A DNA stretch of 14,769 bases, taken from assembly GCA_028456385.1 (NCBI GenBank), contig JALNQF010000760.1:1-14769 (forward strand), read 5' to 3'. Origin of the DNA: Ophiosphaerella korrae (lineage: Eukaryota > Ascomycota > Dothideomycetes > Pleosporales > Phaeosphaeriaceae). The notes under the pieces were generated by a model. It saw only the letters and a list, made by a program, of their open reading frames with translations, had not been told where the DNA came from and did not search any database. This document shows, piece after piece, positions 1-9,700 of this stretch. Both the position numbers and the translations under genes were made by a program. Position 1 is the stretch's first letter. Each line of letters begins with the position of its first letter.

Positions 1-59
1 CTAGTTTATCTAATACTCTTTTAGGTTACTTTTTAGTATTAAGTAAAGCTTACTTTTTT

Positions 60-460
60 TTTTATCTAATTATAAAATCTTTAGCTTTTAGCTCTAAATT
101 TTCTAAAATATTTATTAGTTCTTACTAGCTTTACTAGTAGAATTCTACTACTTTTACTTCTAAAGTATAGCTTCTAAACTTTATACTATCTAGGTTAGTA
201 AGCTAGTACTATTTAAAGAGATATAACTAGATAACTTAATAAAATCTTTTTTACTAAAGTAAGAGTTTCTACTATTTAGATTTATTTTAGTTACTAAATA
301 AGTTTTAAATAAGTACTAATATTCTTTTAAGTATATTTTTTATATATAACGTTTTTTTACTATTAAACTATTTTATACTTTTTTTTTTTAGTTTAATTAT
401 ATAATCTATAGCTTTTTAAAGTTTATTATTATACTTATTAAACTACTAAGCTTATAATAC
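60..460 (-). pseudogene. pol: Older element: integrase C-terminal module (GPY/F-like) remnant
   Basis: In the minus strand this stretch follows the integrase core. It reads as a lysine/arginine-rich segment, then a region resembling the C-terminal part of Ty3/Gypsy integrase, with a SYTLEV-like run near 170-190 that fits the usual G-T/S-Y-x-L-E strand of the GPY/F module. Many stops are present, all TAA or TAG. The pol reading fades out near position 60-100, so the end of the polyprotein is probably close to the left edge. The module normally helps integrase bind DNA and choose targets. Frame shifts make the exact ends uncertain. Confidence 0.55.
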
Positions 461-1300
461 TAAAAGTATAGTAGTATTATAAACTTTTAACTATAAAAAA
501 GTTTACTATATAAAGATATAGAATTTAAAAAGTAAAACTTATTCCTAGCTATAAATAAAGTATATTAGTATCTTTTTAATAATACGCTTTACTATAACTC
601 TATTTAATTATAGTATATAGAGTAAATTATTTACTTAATTAGTTTTAATTTTATAAAAAGTAGCTACTAACTTTTTATAACTTCTTTTAATTATTTCTTA
701 GTTTTAAAAGTAATAATTACTTTTAATAACTTTTTAAGTACTATATAAGTAAGTAAAATTAGTAACTAGTCTTTTATTTTCTAGTTTTCTATCTACTATA
801 ATATTATATAGTACTTTTTATTTTAAAAATATATTTTATTTTAAGAACCTTATAATAGCTTCTATATATAAACTTATAATATTTTAATATATAATTATAT
901 ATTTTATACTTTTTTTACTATTAAGTATAGAAACTATATTTAGTATAATCTATCTTTATAAAACTTTAATTTTATAATTTAAGTATAACTTTTTTTAACT
1001 ATTTAAAGTAAATAAAATTAATAGTCTTTATATATTTAAATATATTTAGCTAGTAATATTATATCTAGATTTTTTACTATATTTTTTTTTAGCTTTAGTA
1101 TCTTCTTTTATTATATAATACTTTTAGAATTACTAGCTACTTTTTTTTTATTTACTACTTTTTTTAGTAAGTACTATTTATAACTTTTAGCTTATAAAAC
1201 TCTTTATATAACTTTATATTTTTAGATATTTTTATAAAGCTTTTAGGTACTTATTTTACTTATTATAGCTAGAGTTTATAGTATTACTAGCTATTTTATA
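460..1300 (-). pseudogene. pol: Older element: integrase catalytic core remnant
   Basis: This is a retroviral-type DDE integrase core, which joins element cDNA to the host chromosome. The clearest block is 777-803, read on the minus strand as IIVDRKLEN; it fits the IVDGGPEN motif of a fungal Gypsy lineage, with the second catalytic Asp codon kept at 791-793. Exactly 35 codons further on, at 686-688, the expected catalytic Glu of the IERGHK motif reads AAA (Lys): GAA after a T, changed to AAA, as RIP predicts. A likely first Asp lies at 1063-1065 in a LDI context. D1 to D2 is not a multiple of three, so there is at least one indel. The zinc-binding N-terminus should lie at about 1100-1500 but I could not make out its His and Cys residues. 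Confidence 0.8.
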
Positions 1301-1489
1301 ATATTATTTAAGAAAGGTATTTCTAGAGTATCTAGTATACTTAAGTTTATTTCTATCTTTAAGTATATAAATTCTAGGTTCTAAAAGCTTATCTATAATA
1401 AGATAAAAGTTATAAACTCTAAATAGTAGTTTATAAATTCTTTTATATATTCTTTAAGCTTTTTTAGTAGTTATTATCTTAGTAGCTCT

Positions 1490-2060
1490 AATTACTTTAA
1501 AAAAGTATATACTACTATATTCTTTTTCCTAGCTATATACTTTATATTAAATTCTTATATTTTTAGAAAAGTAAGCTATTTTATAACTAGAGCTTTTAAG
1601 AAGTTACTTATACTTTAATTAAGTTAATTTATAAATATATAAGTTTTTATTTCTACTATAAAATAAACTCTATAGATTTATAAGTAGAATTTCTTAATTA
1701 CTAGTAGTATAGCTTTATACTTATATTTTCTAGAATCTTAGTTATACTTTAAAAGTAACTTTACTTTTAATTTATAGTATACTATATTCTAATAGCTTTT
1801 TTAGTTTTCTTACTAAAGTACTATACTTTAACTTTTTTTACTTCTATTAACTAATATAATAATTAGTTTAAGAGGCTTACTATAGTCTATAGATACTAAT
1901 ACTAGTATACTAGTTAGTTAAGCTTTTAATTTATTAATAGTAAGAAAAGCTTTTTAACTCTATATAAATTCTTTATTTTTTTTTAGTAGCTTAAATAGTA
2001 GTACTACTATTTTAGTAAATCTTTTAATCTAGATTATATAGTATATATAAAAGCTAATAA
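1490..2060 (-). pseudogene. pol: Older element: RNase H and tether remnant
   Basis: RNase H degrades the RNA strand of the RNA/DNA hybrid during reverse transcription. On the minus strand the reading goes from a KAFLTINKLK-like linker (about 1950) through LTSILVLVSIDYS to a VNRSKK block at 1831-1860, which corresponds to the family's VDGS start of RNase H with the first Asp turned to Asn. It continues through blocks matching a tyrosine-rich YKAILLVIKKF segment, a FIVEIKTY block and an FNIKYIARKKN block near 1510-1560. These have the spacing of the Ty3/Gypsy RNase H and of the xHVAGxxN end of the domain. Essentially one frame is held over about 350 bases, broken only by TAA/TAG. Confidence 0.8.
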
Positions 2061-3400
2061 ATATTTAGACTTTTTTTAGAAATCTATAAGCTAGCTATTT
2101 AATTATTTTTTAGATTTTCTTATTAGCTAAGTACTAGGTCTTTTTATTTACTATATACTCTATAATCTCTTTAGAGTTGTAGTACTAATTTAATTTAAAA
2201 CCTAAAGTAGTAGTACTAGTTATATTAAAGTTATATAAAACTTTATCTATATTAATAATATATTTACTAATAAACTTTTAGATCTTAGGTTCTAGTAAGT
2301 CTAAATTATAGTCTATATTTAAGCCTTTTCTTATAATATTATTTATATATAATATATAGCTAGTTAGAATTAATTTTTATAAGATTTTAGTTCCTACTTA
2401 TATAAATTTAGTAATAAAGTTTATAGTATTTATAAGTAATATATATTACTATACTAGTTTATAAGTTAGTATATAAAATACTATAAGTAGTTTAGTATTC
2501 TAATAAAGCTTTACTTTATTATATCTAAAAAAAAAAAGTCTTTTAAAGATATAATATAGTAACTTATAAACTTTTTTAAGAATTTATTTAGAGTTAAAAG
2601 TAAGTTAGTATCTCTAATAGTTATACTATTAGTATACTAAGTATTATTAATAAGTTTATATCTTTAGTCTTTTTTCTTTACTAAGAACTAAAAGTTACTA
2701 TATAAGCTTTTACTTAATTTAAAGACTTTTTAGTTTAACTATTCTTAAATTATTTTATTAACTATATTTCTTAGTTTATAAAGTATAAAGAAGCTATTTT
2801 TTTTTAGCTTTATAGAATAATATTAAAGTAAATATAGCCTAACTCTATAAAGTTAAAGCTTATTATAGCTTTTTAATATAAGAAAACTTTAATTAGTATT
2901 TTTTTTTTTTAGCTATAGCTAGTTAGTAATTTTTATTTTTACTAGCTATTTTTTTATAACCTAAGTACTTATAAAAAATAAGTAGTTTTATTAGTAATAT
3001 ATTATTAAAATTATTTCTAGCTTTAGTTATTATTTACTAACTACTTAAGTTTTACTTTTACTTTTTAGTTTAATTAACTTTTTCTTTATAAAGCTATACT
3101 AAAAAGTTATAAACTAGTTATACTTTTTTACTTTTAAACTTATATATAGTATATAGCTTAATTTATAGCTTTATTTTTAATAAGTTTTTAGGTATCTATT
3201 TTCTTTTTTTTACTTTTTTTTATATCTTTATAAAGTTTTCTAGAATTTCTAAAATACTTTTATCTAGAAAAATACTAGCTTATTTTAATATTCTTATATT
3301 TACTTATAGACTATTTTATAATTTCTAGTATAGATACTAGGTACTACTAATAGTTTTTAAAGTATATCTTTTCTATTTTTTTATTTTCTTAGTATTTATT
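2060..3400 (-). pseudogene. pol: Older element: reverse transcriptase remnant
   Basis: Reverse transcriptase copies element RNA into cDNA. The catalytic block is at about 2323-2349: the minus strand reads YINNIIRKG, which fits the Y/F-I-D-D-I/V-G-I-K-G-P motif of a divergent fungal Gypsy lineage. Both Asp codons now read AAT (2338-2343), so the active site is destroyed by G-to-A change after T. Downstream the frame continues with a YIINIDKVL block (expected EHIxNLDRVL), a SKEIIEYI block (expected SxEVVGYV) and, near 2050-2100, a RFLKKV-IFI block that fits the connection region. The N-terminal half (about 2500-3400) is expected to hold the fingers domain but I did not resolve individual motifs there. 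Confidence 0.75.
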
Positions 3401-3535
3401 TATAAAACTCTACTCTTAGTAGTAAAGGTTTTTATTAGTTTTTCTATTATTATTATATTTATTTATTTTATACTTTTTATTTTATTAAATATTAATATAA
3501 ACTTTATAGTATATTTAGCTATTATCTTTTTATTT

Positions 3536-3540
3536 AAAAG
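3536..3540. repeat. Target-site duplication of younger element, left copy (AAAAG)
   Basis: The five bases before the left LTR are AAAAG. The five bases after the right LTR (10607-10611) are AAAGG. Ty3/Gypsy integrases usually make 5-bp duplications, and the single difference is a G-to-A change, so these are very likely the two copies of one duplication. Confidence 0.65.
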
Positions 3541-3914
3541 TATTAGGGGTTAGCTTAGTTATTAACTACTAAGTACTTAAGAGAAAGTAATATAGACTAA
3601 AAGTTAATAACTAAAGTATATATTATAATTAAGCAATAAACTTATAATATTAATATATTATTACTTTTAGTTAAAGATTAGATTACTAATACTATCTTAA
3701 TAATATATATTACTACTAACTATATACTTATACTAATCTCTTTAGCTTTATAACTTTATAAGTACTAAGCTTTATAAATCTATAAAGTTATTATATATTT
3801 TTATTATAATTAACTTCTTAATTAAGTTTATTATTTTATACGTTATATATATTATTATCTTTTATTATAAAGCTAATTAGTTTTATTTAGTTTTTTTCTA
3901 TTACTATTATAATA
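3541..3914 (-). repeat. 3' LTR of younger element (left copy)
   Basis: The segment repeats, in the same direction and with point differences, at 10212-10606. Its left end TATTAGGGG and right end TATAATA fit TG...CA termini after RIP, with short inverted ends (TGTTA / TGTTG type). At 374 bp it is 21 bp shorter than the other LTR; nearly all of the gap lies near 3645, matching about 10317-10338 in the right copy. It keeps a GGGG run at 3546-3549 where the right copy has AAAG. A 13-bp inverted repeat (3555-3567 with 3602-3614) is shared with the other LTR. Confidence 0.92.
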
Positions 3915-3928
3915 CTATCTCTTTCTTT
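3915..3928 (-). other. Polypurine tract next to the 3' LTR
   Basis: On the minus strand the 14 bases just before the 3' LTR read AAAGAAAGAGATAG, all purine except one T. This is where a Ty3/Gypsy element carries the polypurine tract that primes plus-strand cDNA. Its position directly against the LTR start supports both the LTR boundary at 3914 and the minus-strand orientation. It survives because runs of A and G offer few CpA/TpG targets. Confidence 0.75.
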
Positions 3929-4560
3929 AAGTAAGCTCTTATTTTCCTACCTTAAAGCTAAAGTTATTAACTTTCTTTTTTTATTTATATCTAGCTTTAT
4001 ATTATTCTCTATACTTTATTATTTCTAATATAATATTATACTTTTTACTAACTAAGTTACTTAAAATAAAAATAAAATATTTTTTTATCTTTATTATAAT
4101 AATTTTAAGTTAACTTACTTTATATTATTAAAAGATAGTAAAGCGTATTTTAAGTATATTTATACTAATATTTAGTATTATTATACTCTATCTAGTATCT
4201 CTATAGCTAAATATAAGTATTTAATTATTACTTAGTTACTTACTTCTAAATTATATAGGGAAAGCTATTAACTTTACTAGAAAAAGACTATTATTATAGC
4301 GAGCTAGTACTAAGTAAACTTAGTATATCTTAATCTCTAAAACTACTTATAAAATAATAAAACTTTAGTTTTATATAAATTACTTTTATAAACTAAAGGC
4401 CTATAATATTACTAAATTATTTACTTAGTTTTATACTTTAGAAGCTAAGATTAATTTTAAGAATATAGTAGAAGCTACTTTAGCTCTTATTATATTAAGT
4501 ACTTTTATTTCTTATTTGCTTATTACTAGTAGTATAGATTTTTATAGTTTACTACTAAGT
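3929..4560 (-). other. Younger element: 3' untranslated / unassigned region
   Basis: About 630 bases lie between the chromodomain remnant and the polypurine tract. On the minus strand the pol reading may continue to about 4500. After that I see no domain, no second reading frame of note and no repeat. The stretch is as RIP-mutated as the rest, with one surviving TpG (4517-4518). It is probably the end of pol and the 3' untranslated part of the element. Confidence 0.5.
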
Positions 4561-4574
4561 AGTCTAAAAAGTTT

Positions 4575-4740
4575 TAACTATAGAACTCTTTTACTTTCTT
4601 AAAGTAATTAAGATTACTTTTTAGTTTTTATATATTTTTTTATAGTTTTTTTATTTTATCGATTTCTATCTATTTTTATATATAGTAGTTTCTTTTATTA
4701 TAAAACTTATAGTATAAAAAAAAATTTACTTTTTATTTTT
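4575..4740 (-). pseudogene. pol: Younger element: chromodomain remnant
   Basis: Right after the integrase C-terminal region the minus strand reads a block of about 50 codons fitting a chromodomain. After a KFYNKRNYYI strand comes an aromatic/basic IEIDKIKKL segment with stops where Trp codons are expected (the family has xYLVKWKGYxxxExTWEP), then KNI-KLKSNLNYFKKVKEFY, which fits the C-terminal helix (NLxN..xxVxEF). TGG (Trp) becomes TAG by RIP, which explains the stops. Chromodomains at this place are known from chromoviruses, where they steer integration to chromatin with methylated H3K9. Assignment is from the overall pattern; a profile search on a de-RIPped version would settle it. Confidence 0.7.
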
Positions 4741-5060
4741 TTTATTCTATATATATATCTACTTTATATACTAGTAGTTTTACTTCTAATAGTACTTTTT
4801 CTAGTAGTACTATATAAAATATTAAGTATATCCTTATTTTAGCTAGTAATCTTAGTCTAAATATAACTACTATAACTTTCGTTTTTACTTTATATAGTTT
4901 TATATTAATATAATCTAGTTTTAAACTTAATTATTTACTTTTAATATTTATTTATATTAACTATACTTTTTCTCTCTTTTTAAACTAACGTCTTTTTCTA
5001 TATTTTTTATTATAGTACTTTACTATTTAATTTTATAAAAATTCTATATTCTATTATAGT
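4740..5060 (-). pseudogene. pol: Younger element: integrase C-terminal (GPY/F) remnant
   Basis: Between the integrase core and the chromodomain the minus strand reads LKLDYINIKPYKVK near 4890-4930, which matches the SxKLDxxxxGPYKV / GPF motif of the Ty3/Gypsy integrase C-terminus. It is followed by AKIRIYLIFYIVLLEKV near 4800-4840, which matches the xMRIHPVFHVSLLEP motif that closes this module just ahead of the chromodomain. Both blocks are in one frame. The module helps integrase bind DNA. Confidence 0.82.
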
Positions 5061-5900
5061 TAATTATATATTTCTTTTAATTAATTTATAAAGTTTTTAC
5101 TTTTTAGAAGCTAAAATACTTTAAATCTTAGTATCTAGTATATATTATAGTTAAATCTATAATTTATAAAAAAAAGTAATACTTTTATTACTATATTCTT
5201 TATACTATTATATACTAACTATACTATAAGTAGAAACTATACCTAGTTATTCTAATTATAGTTAAGGTAGTATCTTAAGTACTACTCTACTATCTAGTTT
5301 ATATATTCTAACTATTTATCTATTTATAGATAGTATACTATTAATATTTAATATTTAATTCCTAATAATACTATAATTATTCTTTATAGTTTTAATATAA
5401 ATCTTATATTTTTAGTTATAATAATTTTATTTAAAATACTATACTAGCTAACTATAGTCTCTAGAACCTAGTATATAGTAACTTCTATTTTACTTTTTTT
5501 TTTATATAGTTTAAAGTATAAGTACTTTATAAACTTATTTACTATTATTTAGATTTTATTATACTTAGTTCTTAATATTAAGTCTTTTAACTTAAATAAC
5601 TTTATAATAAAGTTTATAGTAATAACTCTTTAAAGTTATTTTAGTATTTTAACTAGTTATAAAATTTATATAGTATTTTATATAATTTTATATTACTTTT
5701 ATTACTAGTTACTTTACTTTTAAGATATAGTAATTTCTTAAAAGCTTACCTAGTATTTTATTAATTCTTTAGTATCTATATACTAGTAGTTTATAAAATT
5801 ATTATATAAAGTCTTTCTATATTTTACTTAGAATATATTTTTTTTATAAGCTTTTATAAGTTCTTTTTAAATCTTAAGTTTTTCTATTTCTTTAGAAGCT
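5060..5900 (-). pseudogene. pol: Younger element: integrase core remnant (DDE)
   Basis: The core reads in order on the minus strand: a TINFIIKL block at 5597-5620 for the expected AMDFIxxLP, with the first catalytic Asp as AAC (Asn) at 5612-5614; a KYNKI-IIVNKFIKY block near 5535-5575 for KYDxIxVIVDRLTKY; an ITKNIRF block near 5399-5425; and LIVYYL-IDK-LE at 5306-5345 for STAxHPQTDGQSE, where the catalytic Glu codon GAA is kept (5306-5308). The second Asp position (5414-5416) reads ACT, Thr, which needs one change beyond a RIP transition. A further VEQYLR-like block follows near 5280. The upstream zinc-finger part should lie at 5650-5900 but was not resolved. Confidence 0.92.
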
Positions 5901-6480
5901 TTTCTTATTTCTTTCTAAATCTTTTTATTTAGCTTATTACTTATTCTTTTAAGTATTATAGCTATTCTAAGTATATTTAAAACTAAGTATCTTTTTTTAT
6001 TTTTAACTAGAACTATACTAGTAGTATTTACTTCTTTTTATAAGTCTAGTCTTTTACTTAAAGTATTTATAAACTAATTATCTTTATCTTTTATATATAT
6101 AATTTTAAAATTAAATATTAATAAGTATTATTACTATCTTATATAATATTATAATAAGTTTTTATTTATTATACATTTTATAAAATTCTTATAGTTTATA
6201 TAGACTTTTATTTAATACTTTACTTTTTATAAGTATACTCTTTATTACTTAAATACTTTATAAATTACTAGTATTTCTTTATTATAAATTAAGTAGTTAA
6301 GCTCTACTAGCTTTATTTTCTTAGAAAAGTATTTAACTAGATATTCTTACTTTATAATCTAGTCCTTTTATATTAGTACTATTTTATAAACTAAATTAGA
6401 TATATCTCTCTTTACTATTACTAGTAGGTCTAAGTTATATATTTTAATATCTAGGTTCTTTATAAACTTCTATTTAATCT
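5900..6480 (-). pseudogene. pol: Younger element: RNase H remnant
   Basis: After the reverse transcriptase the minus strand reads a helix-rich linker and, near 6400-6420, VKRDISNLVYKIVL, fitting the VETDASDxAxGxVLxQ start of Ty3/Gypsy RNase H, the nuclease that removes template RNA. The first Asp of the block is kept and the second reads Asn (AAT after GAT). Just upstream, LDIKIYNLDLLV near 6415-6450 matches the segment that normally precedes the domain. The second half (about 6300-5900) was not resolved motif by motif. Confidence 0.75.
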
Positions 6481-6639
6481 AATTAAATACTTTAATATAT
6501 TCCTAAATCTATTTAAATAGTATATCTTTTTTTATAAACTTTATTAATAGTTTTATAAGTTTAGACTATTTTACTATTAACTTTTTATAAAAGTTTACTA
6601 GTCTATAAAACTATTATACTTCTTATAAGTTTTTTAGTA

Positions 6640-7330
6640 TTAGCTATTTCTATATTACTTTAATCTTTCTTAAATTAATTTATATATTTTCTAATTTAAT
6701 AATAAATTTAAATAAGTCTATTTCTTTATTTTAAAAAATAATTTATTTTTTACTAGTCTTTCTAGTACTTTATATACGTATTATATATATTCTTTTTCTA
6801 TTTCTAAAAATATAAAGATATTATCTAGGTATATAAATATTAATATATCTAAGTATTTTCTTAAGACTATATAAATTTTTTCTTAAAATACTCTAGGTAT
6901 ATTTATTAACTTAAATAGTATAACTATATACTTAAGTAGTTTATACTATATTCTAAATATAGTTTTCTATTTATTTCTTTTCTTATTTCTAATCTAGTAG
7001 TAAACGTTCTAGATATTTAGTTTTATAAATATTTAAGCCTTTTATAACCTATTTTATATCTTATCTATATATAGTAAAAAGTATTAGTTTTTACTTATAA
7101 TTATATTTATCTTTTAGAAGTCTATATAAAGTTATTTATTATTTTTTTTTATCTATAAATATAAGTCTATATACTACTAAAGATTAGGAATTTTATATCT
7201 ATTTTTACTTTATTATATTTTTAATAAATACTTACTTAATCTTTTATTTTTCTTTAGTCTTTTAGTATACTAGGCTCTATTCTACGTTCTTTTTTTCTTC
7301 TAAGTTTATTACTAAATCCTATACCTAATA
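6640..7330 (-). pseudogene. pol: Younger element: reverse transcriptase remnant
   Basis: This is the best preserved domain. In minus-strand order: LYIDF-KINIIISKN-Y near 7085-7135 fits LCVDYRxLNxITxKNRYPLP; an IDKI-NRL block follows; LNI-NVYY-IRI near 6990-7020 fits LDLRxAYHQIRI; YKLLKYIVILFKLIN near 6901-6945 fits YGxxEYxVMPFGLTN; then FIYLDNIFIF at 6808-6837 is the catalytic YLDDIxIFS. The second Asp of YLDD is AAT (Asn) at 6820-6822, a GAT-to-AAT change after T, so the active site is dead. Stops replace the expected Gln and Trp codons. Spacing between blocks agrees with an uninterrupted Ty3/Gypsy domain. Confidence 0.95.
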
Positions 7331-7449
7331 TTCTAGAAAGTAGTCTTTAGGTTCTATAAGTTATTTTTCTTATTTCTTATACTTTATTAAGAACCCTCTT
7401 TTATATATACTTATATTAGCTTTTAATATTTCTTTTTTAAAGTAACTAA

Positions 7450-7760
7450 TTTCTTTTATTTTCTAATTAATCTTTAGGTTAGTTATCTATACTTATAGTA
7501 TACCTAATATTATATCTTATTTATTATTAATTATTATTATATCTATAACTATATTTTTAATCTTTAGTTTTTCTAACTCTAATATAGAGAGTACTATCTT
7601 AAACCTTATAAGTTCTTAGAATAGTTTACTTTTAATTATACTTAGTTAATAAAAGTATCTCTTTATTATATACTTTATTTCTTTATCTTTTATAAACTTC
7701 TTTAATATAAAGTTTTTTATTACTTTATTATTAATTATAATTTATACTTTTTTTTTAGTA
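7450..7760 (-). pseudogene. pol: Younger element: aspartic protease remnant
   Basis: Retroelement proteases cut the Gag-Pol polyprotein. On the minus strand the block IINNKVIKNFILKKF near 7697-7740 fits the active-site pattern (L)IDxGATxNFISKxF; the Asp codon now reads AAT (Asn), within 7721-7732. About 65 codons later NNK-DIILGIP near 7495-7520 fits the conserved QDxILGMPW that closes this protease family, followed by a NLKIN-K block for NPxIDW. One frame is kept throughout. The distance between the two motifs is normal for Ty3/Gypsy proteases. Confidence 0.85.
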
Positions 7761-8880
7761 TATTCTTTCTTTTATAATATATAAGCCTATTATACTATTA
7801 AGCTTTACTTACTTAAGCTATTTTATAAACTATTTATTTTTTTAAAGCTATTACTTTACTTTTTATTTATAGTTTTTTTACTTTAGATATTTATTTTCTA
7901 TATATTTATACTATAGTTTTCCTAAAATATATTTCGAAGATAATTTTCTTTTAAGTCTAATTATTATATACTCTTTATTAAGTATATTTACTAATTTCTA
8001 ACTTTTAATATCTTTACTCTAGATAGCTTTTATATAATTATATCTTTTTCTTTATACTAGCTAGGTATAGTTTCTTACTTTAGCTTCTCTATATATATAA
8101 TAGTTAGTATTTAAGTATAATACCTAGAATACTTTAAAGTATACTAGATCTTTTAAATATATTTTCTTATTATCTTCTTCTTAATATTTATCTATACTAA
8201 GTCTTATTTTTACTAGAATATAGTATTCTACTAGTATACTTAGTATATAAGCTTTATTAATTTCTTATATCTTTTTTATATAGAACTACTATTCTCCTTA
8301 TATAAGTATTTTTCTTACTATAACTATATAACTTTATCTATTATTTAAATAAGAGAAACTTTATATTCTTAAGATTATATACTCTCTCTATACTTATAAC
8401 TAGTAAGTATTTTTAATTAAACTACTAATATTTATTTTATTTTACTATATCTATTATTAAATAGATATTATAACTTCTATTAATTTAAGTATACTTTATT
8501 CTTTTAATTTTAACTTATTTTTTAATATTTTTTTATTTTTTAGAAGTAATTATAATAGTTTCTTTATTACTTCTTAGTTTATTAAAAGTAATTAATAGTA
8601 CTAGAGCTTCTTTTCTTTCTAAATCTCCTATTAGTAAGTCCTTTTAATATTTTATCTCTTTAAGCTAATCTTAAAATTTTTTTTATTACTACTACTTTAT
8701 TCTTTTATAAAAACTATCTTACTTTCTATTTACTAAAAATATATATATAGTAGTTATTATTATAATAAAAGGTTTAATTAAGTATTATATACTATAATTT
8801 TCTATTTACTACTACTTTTTCTTAAGGCTTAGCTTATACTATTAGTACTTCTTTCTTTTCTTTAGTTATTTTTAACTAAG
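7760..8880 (-). pseudogene. Younger element: Gag C-terminus to protease linker, unassigned
   Basis: About 1.1 kb between the zinc knuckle and the protease active site. On the minus strand it reads as a lysine-, isoleucine- and tyrosine-rich sequence in changing frames with many TAA/TAG stops, as expected of RIP-damaged coding DNA. I recognise no domain. It should contain the end of Gag and the start of Pol, so a frameshift or readthrough site could lie here, but RIP hides it. Confidence 0.45.
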
Positions 8881-8889
8881 CTCTTTTTA

Positions 8890-9700
8890 CTTAATCTTTT
8901 TTTTTATAGTCTTTTATAAAGTATCCTAGTTTCTTATATTTATAATATACTACTAATTCTTTTTTTTTAATTAGTTATTTTTTACGTAGTAACCTTGTTT
9001 ATTATAGTTATAGTACTTAAAGTTTTTTTTTTTTTTTTTTACTATTCTTATTAGTATCTAGTATTATAAGTTCTATACTATTATAGCTATTATAGTATCT
9101 TCTATATTTATTTATCTTCTATTTTTAAAGATTATTATCTACTTATATTACTTATCTCTTTAGAGCTTTTAGTATCTTTAGTTTTTCTATCTAAATTAAC
9201 TAATATTATATACTTACTTTTAATATTTATTTAAACTTTAAAATAAAATATAGCTTATTTTATTCTATATTTTATAATAGTTATTTAAAATATAATATAT
9301 ACTCTAAGATACTTTTATATTATTTAAGTTTTTTAAGCTTTTTTTTTACCTATTATATAATATCTATATCTTTAAATACTACTTTTATTTATTATATAAA
9401 GTATTTATAGATTCTAAAAATAGCTATTATTTTAACTTTTTTTACTTCTAGAGCTTATAGTATATAGTCTATTTAGTAGAGTTTAAACTATTTTAGTATA
9501 TTATTCTTAAAGTATAGTCTAATATATATAACTTTTTTTTCTTTTATATTAAAGTATAATACTTATATATCTATCTAGAGTTATACTAAAGCTAGAAAAA
9601 GTTTTAGGTTTTTCTTTATTCTATTAAATTTCTTAAGTATAAGTATCTATAAAGGAGTTATCTCTTATATCTCTTATTTTTGTACTAATATTAGTAAGTT
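8890..9700 (-). pseudogene. gag: Younger element: Gag (capsid and zinc knuckle) remnant
   Basis: Gag forms the virus-like particle that packages element RNA. In the minus strand a block at about 9297-9382 reads VFKDIDII-QVKKKLKKLK and fits FGDIDxxxxAExxLxxLKQ of the Retrotrans_gag capsid domain. Upstream, about 9500-9650, reads a KKFNRIKKNLKLFL block like the family's F.G.xxxLxxFL start. At 8906-8947 a zinc knuckle CX2CX4HX4C is seen as TAT, TAT, TAC and TAT codons for the expected Cys, Cys, His and Cys: TGT-to-TAT and CAC/CAT-to-TAC/TAT changes. A run of 18 T at 9023-9040 (A in the coding strand) lies just before the knuckle. The capsid reading changes frame once near 9480. Confidence 0.85.
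8906..8947 (-). other. Gag zinc knuckle, all four ligands lost
   Basis: Fourteen codons on the minus strand read Y-Y-K-Y-K-K-L-G-Y-F-I-K-D-Y. The spacing fits C-X2-C-X4-H-X4-C of nucleocapsid zinc knuckles, with Gly before His and aromatic residues in the usual places. Each ligand codon carries the transition expected of RIP (TGT to TAT, CAC or CAT to TAC or TAT). The knuckle binds RNA in a working element; here it cannot hold zinc. Confidence 0.85.

Larger units (their letters stand above)
1..3540 (-). mobile_element. Older Ty3/Gypsy retrotransposon, 3' (pol) part
   Basis: This is the downstream part of an old, RIP-mutated LTR retrotransposon on the minus strand. Going from 3540 down to about 60 I can read remnants of reverse transcriptase, RNase H, the integrase catalytic core and the integrase C-terminal module, in the order typical of Ty3/Gypsy pol. 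The part before it (protease and gag side) lies across the younger insertion at 10607 and up. No LTR was found at the left end, so the 3' LTR should lie outside the window. All frames are broken by TAA/TAG stops and some small indels. Assignment rests on family motifs that survive in the translation, not on a database search. Confidence 0.85.

Noticed and set aside
3541..3914. CRISPR-like or tandem repeat origin for the two similar 0.4-kb segments
   Set aside because: There are only two copies, 6.3 kb apart, with TG...CA-type ends, a flanking duplication, an adjacent purine tract and retroelement domains between them. They are LTRs.
9023..9040. Run of 18 T as a promoter element or terminator
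   Set aside because: It lies inside the Gag remnant of the younger element next to the zinc knuckle and is better read as a lysine-type codon run grown by slippage.
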